Shown here in pieces: positions 45,670 through 56,885 of a DNA stretch of 64,000 bases. Numbering within the stretch: position 1 is the stretch's first letter; every line of letters starts with the position of its first letter. Origin of the DNA: Annona cherimola (Eukaryota; Streptophyta; Magnoliopsida; Magnoliales; Annonaceae); assembly GCA_030490835.1 (NCBI GenBank), contig CM059971.1, forward strand, positions 3,852,545 to 3,916,544. Direction: 5' to 3'. Position numbers and translations under genes: made by a program. The notes below the pieces were generated by a model. The model searched no databases and was not told where the DNA came from. It saw only the letters and a list, made by a program, of their open reading frames with translations.

Positions 45670-45930
45670 GTGTTGGCATGGTTTAAAACTTGTTAAATAA
45701 AAAGTTTTTAGTGTAAAACATTTTAAAATGAAAGAAATTATGTGATACGATATGAATAATGATGAAGGAAAAAGAAAATATAGTTAAAATATATGAAATA
45801 ATTGTACGTTTTCTTGTAGAGAAATGATTAAAAAGTGGAATAGTTATATAGGAAAAAGTGAAAAAAATAATTAGAAAATAAATTAGAAGGGGAAAGTGAA
45901 AATGTTGTACATAAAAAGTTTACCTCGGGT
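45670..45930. mobile_element. MITE family C copy (degenerate, opposite orientation)
   Basis: Matches the complement of family C (AATAATGATGAAGGAAAAAG, GAAATGATTAAAAAGTGGAA); the ends are worn. Confidence 0.55.
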
Positions 45931-47078
45931 CCTGTAGAAAAATCCTTTATGTGTTTCAAACAAGTTAAGATTCTTGAATTGAATCTGTATCACTATTTCT
46001 AAGACAATTTCTCAATTCCCAAAGCAACTTTTCAATTTTTAATACAAATTTATTCATTCCAAATATAATTTTACTCGTTCTCAATATACATCGTTACATT
46101 CTCATCCTAGATATAGATTTAATTCAAGAATCTTGTATTATTTAAAACACTTTAATAATACAAAATTCTTTGAACAAACTTGAATAAAATTGCAGAATTA
46201 TTAATAACTTGCAATTTTTTAATAATTTAGACCATAATTTCCTACATTTATCTAATAAGTGTTGAATTGAAGAGGTTCCAGCCATTAACTTGGCCAACTA
46301 AAAGAGTCAAGTTCCATTAAATCGGTTAAGGTGCTTAGGTGATCTAATAAGTGCTGAAAATATAATTTCTTGGGATTATCTCGGAACAGCAAAGTGCTTT
46401 TGTTCCAGAAAAACCTATCACAAATAATATACTAATTGCATATAATGTTATACTTTGTCTGAGAACAAGGAAGAAAGACAAAGGAGAAGATGTAGTAGTG
46501 AAATTAGATATTCGTGTGCCTCTCCGAAATTGATACCAATGAATAAATGGTCAAAAGAAATGCAAATGTGAATCTGAAATTGCCATTGTAAAATGAAAAA
46601 TGTCACATTGCGAAGGAATGAAAATTTTGATTTTTGGATTTGAGTTGAGGCAGGCTTTTCTTTCGTTTATGCCAATCGCCTAGCCGATGCCCGGTGGTTT
46701 CTTCTCCTCCACTGCAGGTAGGTGTCGCCGTCTGCCTATGCACTGACTTGCCAGATTCGTACAGCCCTGTTGATCATCTCTTCCATCATTGGCGAACGCC
46801 AGATCGCCATTGTTACACAGGATTTTGCCAGACCTGCCGCCCGACCATTCTCCATCATTGTCATCGCAAGACACTTTGATGCCGTTTGGCTAGCTGTTAC
46901 TGCAAAAGCCTCTCTCCATCAGCGTTCGTTCATGCCGCTGATCTACTCTTTGGTGCCGCCATCTCATCGCCATCGCACACTTCCAGCCGCCAGCAACCAC
47001 TTCTTCTTCTTCTTCAGATCCTCCACACCCCCGCCGCCTCGTCCAATCTCTCTCCTCTTTCTTTAGGATTTTTTTTGA
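45931..47078. other. Intergenic stretch with a GC-richer block at 46650-47060
   Basis: 46650-47060 is GC-richer and open in two frames (up to 114 codons, Ser/Pro/Arg-rich, no recognised domain). The remainder is AT-rich. No gene supported. Confidence 0.35.
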
Positions 47079-47369
47079 GGGTGTATTTGGTTGGAGGTAA
47101 AACTTTTGGTGAAAAGTTTTTGAAGTAAAAGTTATCAAATCAATAAAAAATGATGTGATATAATAGGAGTAATGATAAGGAGTAAAGAGAATAAAATTAA
47201 AATAGATAGGTTAGTTGTATGGGTAGTTGTGTAAAAATGATTGAAAAGTATGGTAGTTTATATAGAAAAATGTGAAAAAATAATTAAAAAATAGAGTAGT
47301 TATGGAGATTGAAAAGTTTTAGATTGAAAAGTTTTAGTTGACACTTTTTTATCCCAAACAAACACACCC
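47079..47369. mobile_element. MITE family C copy (well preserved)
   Basis: Ends GGGTGTATTTGGTTGG and CAAACAAACACACCC; 291 bp. The interior GGTTAGTTGTATGGGTAGTT is the complement of the shared ACTACCCATACAACTAACC block. Confidence 0.8.
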
Positions 47370-47545
47370 TTAATCTTACAGGAGGCGAGATTGTAAATAT
47401 GTGGGGTACTTATCCGTAAAAATTCATTGCATTGAGTGGACGACCGAGATGTGCTGGGCGACAGCTGGACAGAGGATCGGCGGGGGCGCATTTAAATTAC
47501 AGTGCGCATTGAATCATTTCTAGACAGGGATGGGGAGATCAAAAA

Positions 47546-48244
47546 GGTGTGTTTGGTTGGATTAAAAATGTCGACTAAAATTTTTTAATTTAAAATTTTT
47601 TACTTTTTATAATTATCTTATTTTTAATTATTTTTCATATTTTTATACAAATAACTTTATTTTTTAATCATTTTCACATAATTACCTATACAATTAAGCT
47701 ATTTATTTTAACTTAATTCATTTTATACCTCATCACTATTCCTATCATATAAGGGTTATGGTTGTATGCGCTCGGGAGCAGGCAGCACTCCCTGCTCCCG
47801 GGTGCATACACCCATTTTTTATTTTTTTTATTTTTTTATAAAACTATTAATTTAAGTGTATTTAACATGTATATAATTTTTTTACCATTTTTAGAGTATT
47901 TTAGATATTTATTTTTGATTTTTGAAAATTAGTGGCATTTTAGTGATTTTAAATTACTAAAATTACTAAAATGCTATTAATTTTCAAAAATAAAAAATAA
48001 ATATCTAAAATACTCCAACAATGGTAAAATTTTATATGCATGTTAAATACACTTAGATTAACATTTTTATAAAAAAAATTCAAAAAAATAAAAAAATGGG
48101 TGTATGCACCCGGGAGTAGGTAGCGCTGCCTGCTTCCGAGCACATACAACCAGCGCCCATCATATAACATCATTTTCTATTAATTTGACAATTTTTATAC
48201 CGAAAACTTTTCATCAAAAAGTTTTATCTTTAACTAAACACACC
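47546..48244. mobile_element. MITE family C copy interrupted by a fold-back element
   Basis: Ends GGTGTGTTTGGTTGG and CTAAACACACC. At 47752-48158 it is split by the fold-back element listed next. Removing that leaves a normal ~285-bp family C element with the TATCATATAACATC block intact. Confidence 0.85.
47752..48158. mobile_element. Fold-back element, family E core with CTCGGGAGCAGGCAG ends (407 bp)
   Basis: The arms begin GGGTTATGGTTGTATGCGCT at the left and GGGCGCTGGTTGTATGTGCT (complement) at the right, then CGGGAGCAGGCAG-like sequence. The central palindrome reads TTAAATTACTAAAATTACTA. An 8-bp duplication ATCATATA flanks it (47744-47751 and 48159-48166), or 9 bp with one mismatch. The inner arms contain the family E phrase TAAGTGTATTTAACATGTAT. 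Confidence 0.85.
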
Positions 48245-48401
48245 TAAGGAGTCTAAAGAAAAGAATTTAGAGTAGTTAAGAATACAAGGAGAAATTTCTA
48301 TCATGAGGAAAAAAAGGTACTAATTACGATCATTGCATAGGCCATCCCCATTTATACAATAAGTATTTTCCTTATATCTAAATCTTTTTGTGATATTATC
48401 A

Positions 48402-48640
48402 GAGTTGTGATCTAGTGCATTCATGTGCAAATACTTATTTTTTATATAATTTAAAATTTTTTTACAAAAATGTCATTGACTTAAAAAAATTCAAAAAAAA
48501 TCTATAAATCTCCAAAAATAATAAAACTTGATATACATGTTAAATATATTTAAATTAACAGTTGTATAAAAAAATTTCAAAAAAATAAAAGAAATTGAGT
48601 TAAATATACTTGAGTGCATCGGGGCTAAGTGCACTGAAGT
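48402..48640. mobile_element. Fold-back element, family E core with TGATCTAGTGCA ends
   Basis: Left end GTGATCTAGTGCATTCATGT; right end, complement, contains AGTGCACTTAGCCCCGATGC. The inner arm carries the CTTGATATACATGTTAAAT block. Diverged. Confidence 0.55.
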
Positions 48641-48829
48641 ACATTAAAAAATCTTCCATAATATAAATGCGTAAGACACAGAAACAATGCCCCAGAAGTC
48701 CGTTAAATTTTTTCTTACCTTGCGTCACAAGTTATCACTATGAGTAAAAGCTTTTTTGTTAAAAAAGATTTCATCTAGAGTCTTTATACTACCATTACTA
48801 AAGGTTAGGTTTTACAACAAGTTTTATGA

Positions 48830-49500
48830 CATTTTTGCAAATATGCTAACAATTTTTGACCAATGTTGCTTCCGTGCCATTAGTTTTCCAATATTATAAA
48901 TATTTTCATAAAGTTTTTATGAAATTGCAAGTGTGTCCTTTCTGTTATGATGTCGTTAATTTTTTTTTTATAAAATGACAATAATATACCACAAAGTTTT
49001 ATGAGATTGCAAGCGTGTCCTTTCCGTTATAATGCTATTAAATTTTTTTTAAAAAATGATGATAATATCTCTAAGTCGAGTGATACACTTATAATTTTTG
49101 CAAATGCTATAAGCATGTTTGCAAAAAAAAAAACTAGAATAACAATCTATGTAAAAAATATAATAATAAAATAGAAAATATACTATAATAGTTAAAAAAT
49201 GGTAAATGTATTGCTTAGCTTAAAGAGCATTATTGTCATTTTATAGAAAATTCTAACGACATCTTGACAAAAGGGAGATGCTAGCAATTTCATGCCAACT
49301 TTGTGGATATATTTGCAATGCTGTCAAACTTAAAGACATGGATGTGATATTGGTCAAACTTTGTAGATGTATTTGTAAAATTTTTGAGTTTTATTTTGTG
49401 ACTTGGATGAGATATTGGTCAAATTTTGTAGGTGTATTTATAAAATTTCCGAGTTTTATTTTGTGTAACTATTTTTTAGTTGTACATGTTGCCCCTTAGA
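48830..49500. repeat. Diverged family D-like region with a ~66-bp tandem duplication
   Basis: Phrases such as TTTGCAAATATGCTAAC, TTTTATGAGATTGCAAG and ATATTTGCAATG recur in both orientations. 49343-49467 holds two units sharing GATATTGGTCAAA and GAGTTTTATTTTGTG. Confidence 0.5.
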
Positions 49501-49967
49501 TGTCCAAAGCGGATGATGTGGGTATGTGTAGAGTAGTATAAGTGATGGAAGGTTTAGAGTTTAAAGATGGGGTGAAGACAATAACCTTGTTATCCTGCCT
49601 TTAAGGTTTACCTTCATTAGGTGTCTGGTCATCAATGATAGGTGATATAATAAAAAAACTCTTTAATTCACATATAACAAAACAATTTAACTATAAATAT
49701 TTGTTTCCTTTAAAAAAACTATAAATATTTGTTACTTTTGAGCGAGGACATTTAGTTAAATAGAACCATTTTTTACGTCAATTATACTACAATAAAAAAT
49801 AATATTGGATGCAATTATTATAATTTACCTACAAATAATAATAAAACTTTGGCTGCAATTAATGTGGGACTCTAGCTGTATTTATTATTGAAAAAGCGAT
49901 CATAAACAATACATTTTGTTATAGTGATATTAAATAATAGTGTCGTACCTTTTGAAATAAAATACGT

Positions 49968-50100
49968 ATGTGTAGTTACACAATATACATAAATGTTAGT
50001 GTAACCAAGTCAAGATGTTTTCACCAAAGTCATATGTGTAGTTACACAATATACATAGATGCTAGCATAATCAAGTCAAGTTGTTTTCACCAAAGTCACA
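49968..50100. repeat. Tandem duplication, ~67-bp unit
   Basis: TATGTGTAGTTACACAATAT ... GTTTTCACCAAAGTCA occurs twice with few mismatches. Confidence 0.8.
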
Positions 50101-50696
50101 ATATACATAAATGTGATATCAATATACACTAAGAAAAAAAAAGTTAAAGAGTTTGCTGAACCATCCTAGTAGATAGAATGAGAAAAAAACTTCTCATTCC
50201 GAAAGCAACTTTTATCAATTTCAATATTAATTTTCTCATTTTTTATAAAACCTCTCATTTTTAATAAATTACAATCTTATTTTTACATTTCTAATACTAC
50301 TTTTTCTTTCAAAATATAATTGTTCATTTATAAATGCACAACCTATCCTCATTTGTCCCGCTCATCCAAATCTCACTCAACAAAATGATTCCAAACTTGT
50401 GTTAAAAGTTCATTTTTCTTTTCACGCATATTAGGCTGTTGGAATTTGTAATTAGAAATGAAATACAACTTGGAAAAGTAAGATATTATTGTAGTAAGTT
50501 ACATGAAAATGTATATACTACTAAAAAAATTCTTACATAAGGCTACCTCTTGTAAAGATTTTTAAACTTTGTTGCATTTGATACCAGGTGTTGCTAACTA
50601 CTATGTTATCGTGACTGATGTTTTATAACTGTTTGTAGCCAAATTCTAACAACTATTTGTAATCACTTTGGAAAAATAAGATATTATTGTCATAAG
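50101..50696. other. Intergenic stretch, no feature recognised
   Basis: AT-rich, short ORFs only. Confidence 0.4.
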
Positions 50697-51122
50697 GGGT
50701 GATTTGTAGACATACTTACTAAGATTTACCATAATTGCAAATATATTCATATAGTTTTTGACATTACACAAAACCTCCGTTTAGTTTTTACCATAATTGC
50801 AAATATATCCACACCGTTAAGATGCCATCATTGAACCATTACAACATAGATATGTTTGCAAAGATATGTAAACAACGTGGGCATATTTGCAATTTTAAAA
50901 ATTAAGTATGAATATTTAATTTTTACAAATATACTCATGTTGTAACATTATAGTAACGACACCATAACACATTAAAAGTATGAGTATATCTACAATTATA
51001 ATCAAACTAAGTATATCTACAATTATAATCAAACTAAGTGGGGGTTATTTATAATTTCTGAAATTATGTGAGTATATTTGCAATTATGGTCATATTATGT
51101 GTGTAATTTGCAAATTACCTTT
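50697..51122. mobile_element. MITE family D copy
   Basis: Left arm TTTACCATAATTGCAAATAT; right arm AGTATATTTGCAATTATGGT and GTAATTTGCAAATTACC. An internal 25-bp segment (AGTATATCTACAATTATAAT) is tandemly repeated at about 50980-51040. Confidence 0.7.
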
Positions 51123-51657
51123 ATAGTAAGTGTATATGAAATAGTATATACTATTGAAAAATTCCTTACATAAGGCCACCCTTTGTAATCAAATTGAAAC
51201 TTTGTTGCATTTGATGTCAGATATGGCTAAGTGCTATGTTATTGTGCCTGATGTATATAACTATTTGCAACCGAATTATGTGCAGCCCCCGTACGTTGTA
51301 TGTGGCAAAAAAAAAAAAAACTACCTTTGCCAAGAGTATAATATGAGAAAGAATGCGGAAGTTAAAAATAGTAAAGTAAAGTGGGATAAGTGAGTAAGAT
51401 ATGATAAATATTTTCTTTACAAAAAAAAAAGAACAGTAAATGCATTAGAAAAGAGAAGCTTGGATGGAAAATGGGATAAATTTTACTAAATTAAAATCTT
51501 AAGACAATAAAGCTGAACTTGCATAGTGTAATTCTTGCTTGAGAAAAGCTAATAAGTGAATCTTTAGGGTTTGTTTGAATGAGCCCAAAAATTCATACGT
51601 TAAGCATAAGTTATGTTTCTTAGCTTATCTATTCTACACTTTTTGGTGAGCTTTTAA
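51123..51657. other. Intergenic stretch, no feature recognised
   Basis: 51130-51260 repeats, with changes, the sequence at 50510-50640 (AATTCCTTACATAAGGC..., TTTGTTGCATTTGATNNCAG), so it is a local duplication around the family D MITE. No gene. Confidence 0.5.
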
Positions 51658-52118
51658 GAGTAATTTGCATATATACTTGTATAGTTTGACCGAAAGTACT
51701 GATATGTTCACGTAGTTTCATGACTTGCTTATTATTTCTACATAATTTTACCAAAATTGAATAAAACTCTCGTATGACCTATTTTCCATCAACAATTGTT
51801 AAAATGTGTGTTAGAAAATTAAATAATGACAAAAATAACCTTGTTTAGATCTATATTAAAATTTCATCGATATGAAATACTCAATTGTGCAGGTAGCATA
51901 TTCGGAGAAGAGATCATGTAAAAGGAGAGATTTTCTAAGAAGGAGCACAAGTGAGTTAATATAGTTTTGAACAGGGTTATTTCTATTATTATCTAATTTA
52001 TTAACACACATTTTAATAGTTGCTGACAAAAAAGAGGTCCTCTGGGGTTATATGTTATTTTGGTAAGACGTGATTATATCTGCAATTTCGGCCAAACTAT
52101 ATAGGTATACATGCAAAC
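51658..52118. mobile_element. MITE family D copy
   Basis: Arms GTAATTTGCATATATACTTG and, at the right, ATAGGTATACATGCAAAC; inner arms TTAAAATGTGTGTTAGAAAA and its near-complement near 51997-52017. Confidence 0.65.
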
Positions 52119-52321
52119 ACGTTTGGTAACCTTTACATAACGGAGAGAATTTTTTCAACAACACGTTTGGTTTTTAATACAAAATATTCGAGCCTAATAA
52201 GTAATCTCACCCAAACAGCTAAAAAAGCGCAAATGTCAGTACTTATTGTGGACATTAATGGCTGCCAAAATAGGCCATACAATGTCAAACCGAAGGGTCG
52301 ATCTGGCCTGATGGTACAATT

Positions 52322-52639
52322 AATGCAAAGCCGTGCATTGGCCGGAAAGCTCTAAATAGGACCTACTTGTTAAGGAGCTTTTTTCAGCTTTTACCCAAAA
52401 ATTTTGTGTGGAAATTATAAGTCTGGCCAAACAGCTTGTGAAAAGCTGACCAAATCCATGGTGCTTTGTATAAGCAAGCTAATGCAAAGCCGTGCACTGG
52501 CCGGAAAGCTCTAAATAGGACCTACTTGTTAAGGAGCTTTTTTTAGCTTTTACCCAAAAATTTTGTGTGGAAATTATAAGTCTGGCCAAACAGCTTGTGA
52601 AAAGCTGACCAAATCCATGGTGCTTTGTATAAGCAAGCA
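52322..52639. repeat. Near-identical 159-bp tandem duplication upstream of the P450 gene
   Basis: 52322-52480 and 52481-52639 differ at only about three positions. The unit includes GGCCGGAAAGCTCTAAATAG and ACAGCTTGTGAAAAGCTGAC. The second unit ends about 300 bp before the P450 start codon at 52935, so the duplication lies in its promoter region. High identity implies a recent event. Confidence 0.95.
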
Positions 52640-53647
52640 AACACCAGGTGGAACGTGCACGGCAAAAGTATCCTCTTGGCTAAAATTGTTCCCATTCCAC
52701 ACGTAGTGATAAGTTTTTGGGTAACAGCATTTGTCACTAGAAATAGAAACACGTCAACAAGTTTTATCTTGCCAATGCCTCTCTTATCTGTGCTAGTAAT
52801 CAATGCCCAATGTCTATAAAATCTTTGGATTTTTCTTTTGGGTTACTTTGTACTTAATTTCCTTTCTTTCTCATTAATCTTTCTCCATCTTAATTTATGC
52901 AGCTAAGCTCAGCTAGCATAAGCTGATAGCCAATATGAGTTTAGTGCTTGTTTTTCCTGTCCTAAACTTGTTTTTTCTTTCATTTCAACACTTCTTGTGC
53001 TATTCTTCTTTTGCCCTCTTCTTCTAAGACACATTTTCAAGGTGCAGTACTCAAAACCAATATCGAAGAAGCTACCACCAGGGAAGTTAGGGTGGTGCAC
53101 TTTCCTAGGCAATACCCTCTCATTCCGAACTCCCCATGCATCTACCACTCTTGGTGGCTTTCTTCAGTCCAACATCCAAAGGTAGGCAACCAAACCACTC
53201 TTATTCATGAATTTACAAATAAATATTTTCATTCCTTTTTTATGAAGAATATTTTCATTCCTTAATTAAAAAATTATATGGTTTCGCTTGAGACTAGTAA
53301 ATTATCATTTTACATGTGCGAGAGGGTATGTGAGATGGGTGAAAAGTTTTTATTTTTAAACTTTTATTTAAAATACATGCAAGAATTAAAAAAGTTAAAT
53401 TTGAGTGTATGTATGTATATATATATATATGAACTAAATACATGTTATTCTACATAAAATAAAAAAAATGGAATTTGAAAATATAAATACAGTAGGTCTA
53501 CTAATAGAATCTAAAAACATAAAAATACACTACGTTAAAAATATAAAAATATATTACGTTGTTAAGTAACAACCAGACGTATAGGACCATCCCTTTCTTA
53601 GCTCTTTATCACTTCGTTTGATGAATTATATATATATATATATATAT

Positions 53648-54030
53648 GAGAGCTGTTCCGGTGCAATGACGCTTGCACCGGAACAGCGGTATAGTGAGCC
53701 CAAAATGGGCCCCACATGATCATGAAATCATGATCTACTCCACCCATTGTATTTAGAATAATGTATTCTATTACCACACCAATTTTCATCCCAATCAGAT
53801 ATGTATATGGGCCCCATCTAAAAATGGTACAAATCCAACGTAATAAAATAGTTTGATGTAAATAACAACTTTAAAGTATCTGATTGGGATGAAAATTGGT
53901 ATGGTAATATAATATATTATTCTAAATACAATGGGTGGAGTAGATCATGATTTCATGATCATGTGGGGCCCATTTTGGGCCCACTGCACCACTGTTCCGA
54001 TGTAGTGACGCTGCACCGGAACAGAATCCT
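53648..54030. mobile_element. MITE family A copy 7, in P450 copy 1 intron 1
   Basis: Best-preserved copy. Left end hairpin GCTGTTCCGGTGCA-loop-TGCACCGGAACAGC; right end hairpin CTGTTCCGATGTAG with CTGCACCGGAACAG. The inner arms TGGGCCCCACATGATCATG / CATGATCATGTGGGGCCCA are perfect complements. It is flanked by (TA)n on both sides. Confidence 0.9.
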
Positions 54031-55914
54031 ATATATATATATATAATTTTCTAATTCATTAAGGGTTTGTTCAGAAGAATTAAAAAATTAGATTGAGATG
54101 AAAAATGGGATGAGAATGAAAGGATGGAAAAAGGTATATAATAAATACAAAAAATTCTATTAGAAATTGAAAAAAAACTTTCTTGAAAATTAAATTTTTT
54201 TCTTAAGAATAAAGATATGCATACCATTTAATTTTCTAATTCAATAAAGATATTTCACTTCTATATGGATCTAATTGTTATTACTGAATACATGCATACA
54301 ATTGAAGGTATGGGAAGATTTTTCAATCCCATCTTTTCGGGCACACGACAATAGTCTCATGCGACGCAGATTTCAACTCATTCATTCTCCAGAACGAGGA
54401 TCGGTTGTTTGAGAGCAGTTGTCCTGCTAACATCCCAGGCATACTTGGGGATCTCACCATGCTTGTGACTACTGGTGATCACCACAAGCGACTTCGAGCT
54501 GCCGCACTCATCCTCTTTGACACCATCAAAGCTCAGAACAGCTGCTTCATCTCTGATATTGAAAACAGTGCAATTAGGTTTATGAGCACCTGGACAGGCA
54601 ACAAAACTCTCATTTTCTGCAACGAAACCCGCAAGACATGTTGATACATCTCCTCACTTGACCAACTTCAATTGGAATAGGGGTTAATTGAAATATGAGT
54701 AGAAACCGCATTTGTACTTATATACATAGATCATAATATAACCATACAGTGTCAACCATTTTTCACTACAAATTTGTATGTATTTATAGCTATCTTTTTG
54801 CTGCCAAATATCAAATGCAGTTTAGTACTATATTAGTTTCAATCGAAGATATATTATTATCTACAGCCAAATTTTCATAGTACATTAATATTATTTTCGG
54901 CTGTGTTCAATTTAAAAATCAGTCACACTTAACCATCCATTCAAAAGTGACCAAGTATTTCTAACCAAATAATAAATTGTCGCCAAAATAACCTCACATT
55001 TTCAGCCATTTTTAAAAGGTAATGATCGAATACGGTGTTCCTGCAAGAATCTTTTCATGCAAAATTTTTTATTCTATGATTTTTCAATTCTAAACCATTT
55101 AATAATTAATAAAATGATATGGGAAAAGCGGATGTGTGTATATATGGAGTCTTCATGCTTATTGTAAGTACTGAATTATTACTCTTTTACAAATGTGTGG
55201 TTATATGAATTAGTAAGGGTAAATTTTGTGATCGTATTTGGAATTTAACCCTTGGAATTGTATATATTTATGACAAGCATTAATTAAAATTTTATGTGTC
55301 ACAGTTTACATTTAGTGTGATAGTGAAACAGGTTCTGAATTTGGGCCCAGAAGATGATAAGATAGCTCAAATCCTTCATAGCTTTACTACTTTCATAAAA
55401 GGATTAGTTTCACTCCCTATTAATATCCCAGGGACACCTTATGCTAAGGCAATTCATGTAAGTGTCAAAAAACCTTTTATCATGTCTTTAATTTAATTTT
55501 TCGTGAATATATAGGTGGACAAATTTCTATATCTGTTGCAGTTTATTTGATGTGATATTTTTCAATTTTCAACAATTTTAAATGTGTTGCACAAATGCAA
55601 AAGCTAGGTTCTAATTCGATGGTTGCCTGACATTTTCAATAATTTTAAACGTGTTGCACAAATGTAAAAGCTAGGTTCTAATTAGATGGTTGCCTGACAT
55701 CAGTCCCCGGTTTAATGGGCAAGACAACGGATAAAGGCAATTACAAAAACAATATTGCAACAGAGGAAAGAAAAGAAAATATGCAAAGACAAGAGAAGGA
55801 TGGATTTCTTCCATATTTTGCTAATCCAAAAGGATCTGTCGGAAGAAGAAATACTAAGCTTGGTTCTCGATCAACTACTAGGAGAATATGAAACAACAGC
55901 TATGCTAATCGCAG

Positions 55915-56014
55915 NNNNNNNNNNNNNNNNNNNNNNNNNNNNNNNNNNNNNNNNNNNNNNNNNNNNNNNNNNNNNNNNNNNNNNNNNNNNNNNNNNNNNN
56001 NNNNNNNNNNNNNN
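55915..56014. other. Assembly gap (100 N)
   Basis: Exactly 100 N, a conventional placeholder for a gap of unknown size. It interrupts P450 exon 4 right after the I-helix. Confidence 0.98.
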
Positions 56015-56021
56015 AAAATAG

Positions 56022-56112
56022 TCGAGTTCTGATCTAGTACACCCGAGTGCAAAACCCATTTTTCTAATTTTTTAAATTTTTATATGATTTTTAATCTAGG
56101 TGTATTTAACAT
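56022..56112. mobile_element. Partial family E element beside the gap
   Basis: CGAGTTCTGATCTAGTACAC with a following TTAATCTAGGTGTATTTAAC arm. It matches the left end of 56251-56556; the other half is absent or was collapsed at the gap. Confidence 0.6.
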
Positions 56113-56250
56113 GAATTTCACGTAGGATCTCATTCGTGAAGCGCTCCGCTGTGGTAATATAGTGAAGTTTGTCCACGGAAAAGCCATAAAACACATACAA
56201 CTACGTTTTTGGTTATTAATATTATTTCGAAAATTGTCAATAACATATAT

Positions 56251-56556
56251 GAGTTCTGATCTAGTGCACCCAAGTGTTAATTTTTTTGAAAATTTTTATA
56301 AATTTTTTAATTTAGGTGTATTTAACATATGTATCAATTTTTACTATTTTTGGAGACTTTTAGATATTTTTTATTTTTTAAAATATAAACTACAAAAATA
56401 CTACTGATTTTAAAAAATAAAAAATCTATAAGTTTTTAAAAATAGTAAAAATTTATAGACATGTTAAGTACATACAAATTAATAGTTGTATAAAAAAAAT
56501 TTTCAAAAACAAATAAAAAATAGATGAGATGCATTCAGGTGCATTCGGTTAACAGC
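56251..56556. mobile_element. Fold-back element, family E core with TGATCTAGTGCACC ends
   Basis: Left GAGTTCTGATCTAGTGCACC; right, complement, GAATGCACCTGAATGC. Inner arms TTTAGGTGTATTTAACATAT and the complement of ACATGTTAAGTACATACAAA. Confidence 0.65.
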
Positions 56557-56608
56557 GAACATATATTGGTTTTTCACAAACAAATATGATGTGACATTTT
56601 TTTATCAC

Positions 56609-56885
56609 GGGTGTGTTTGTTTAGGGCAAAAAAGTGTCAACTAAAACTTTTCACTCTCCATAATTACTCTATTTTTTAATTATTTTTTCACATTTTTCTA
56701 TACAAACTATCATACTTTTCAATCATTTCTACACAACTACCCATACAACTAACCTATATATTTTAACTTTATTCTCTTTACTCATCATCATTACCCCTAT
56801 TATATCACATCACTTTCTATTAATTTGACAACTTCTACTCTAAAAACTTTTCATCAAAAGTTTTACCTCCAACCAAACACACCCC
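56609..56885. mobile_element. MITE family C copy in a P450 intron
   Basis: Ends GGGTGTGTTTGTTTAGG and CCAACCAAACACACCCC; 277 bp, well preserved. Confidence 0.85.

Noticed and set aside
46722..47066. 114-codon ORF in the GC-richer block
   Set aside because: Ser/Pro/Arg-rich with no motif and an overlapping open frame; not supported as a gene.
55755..56059. ORFs running through the N gap
   Set aside because: Translation through N is meaningless; only the part before 55915 matches P450.
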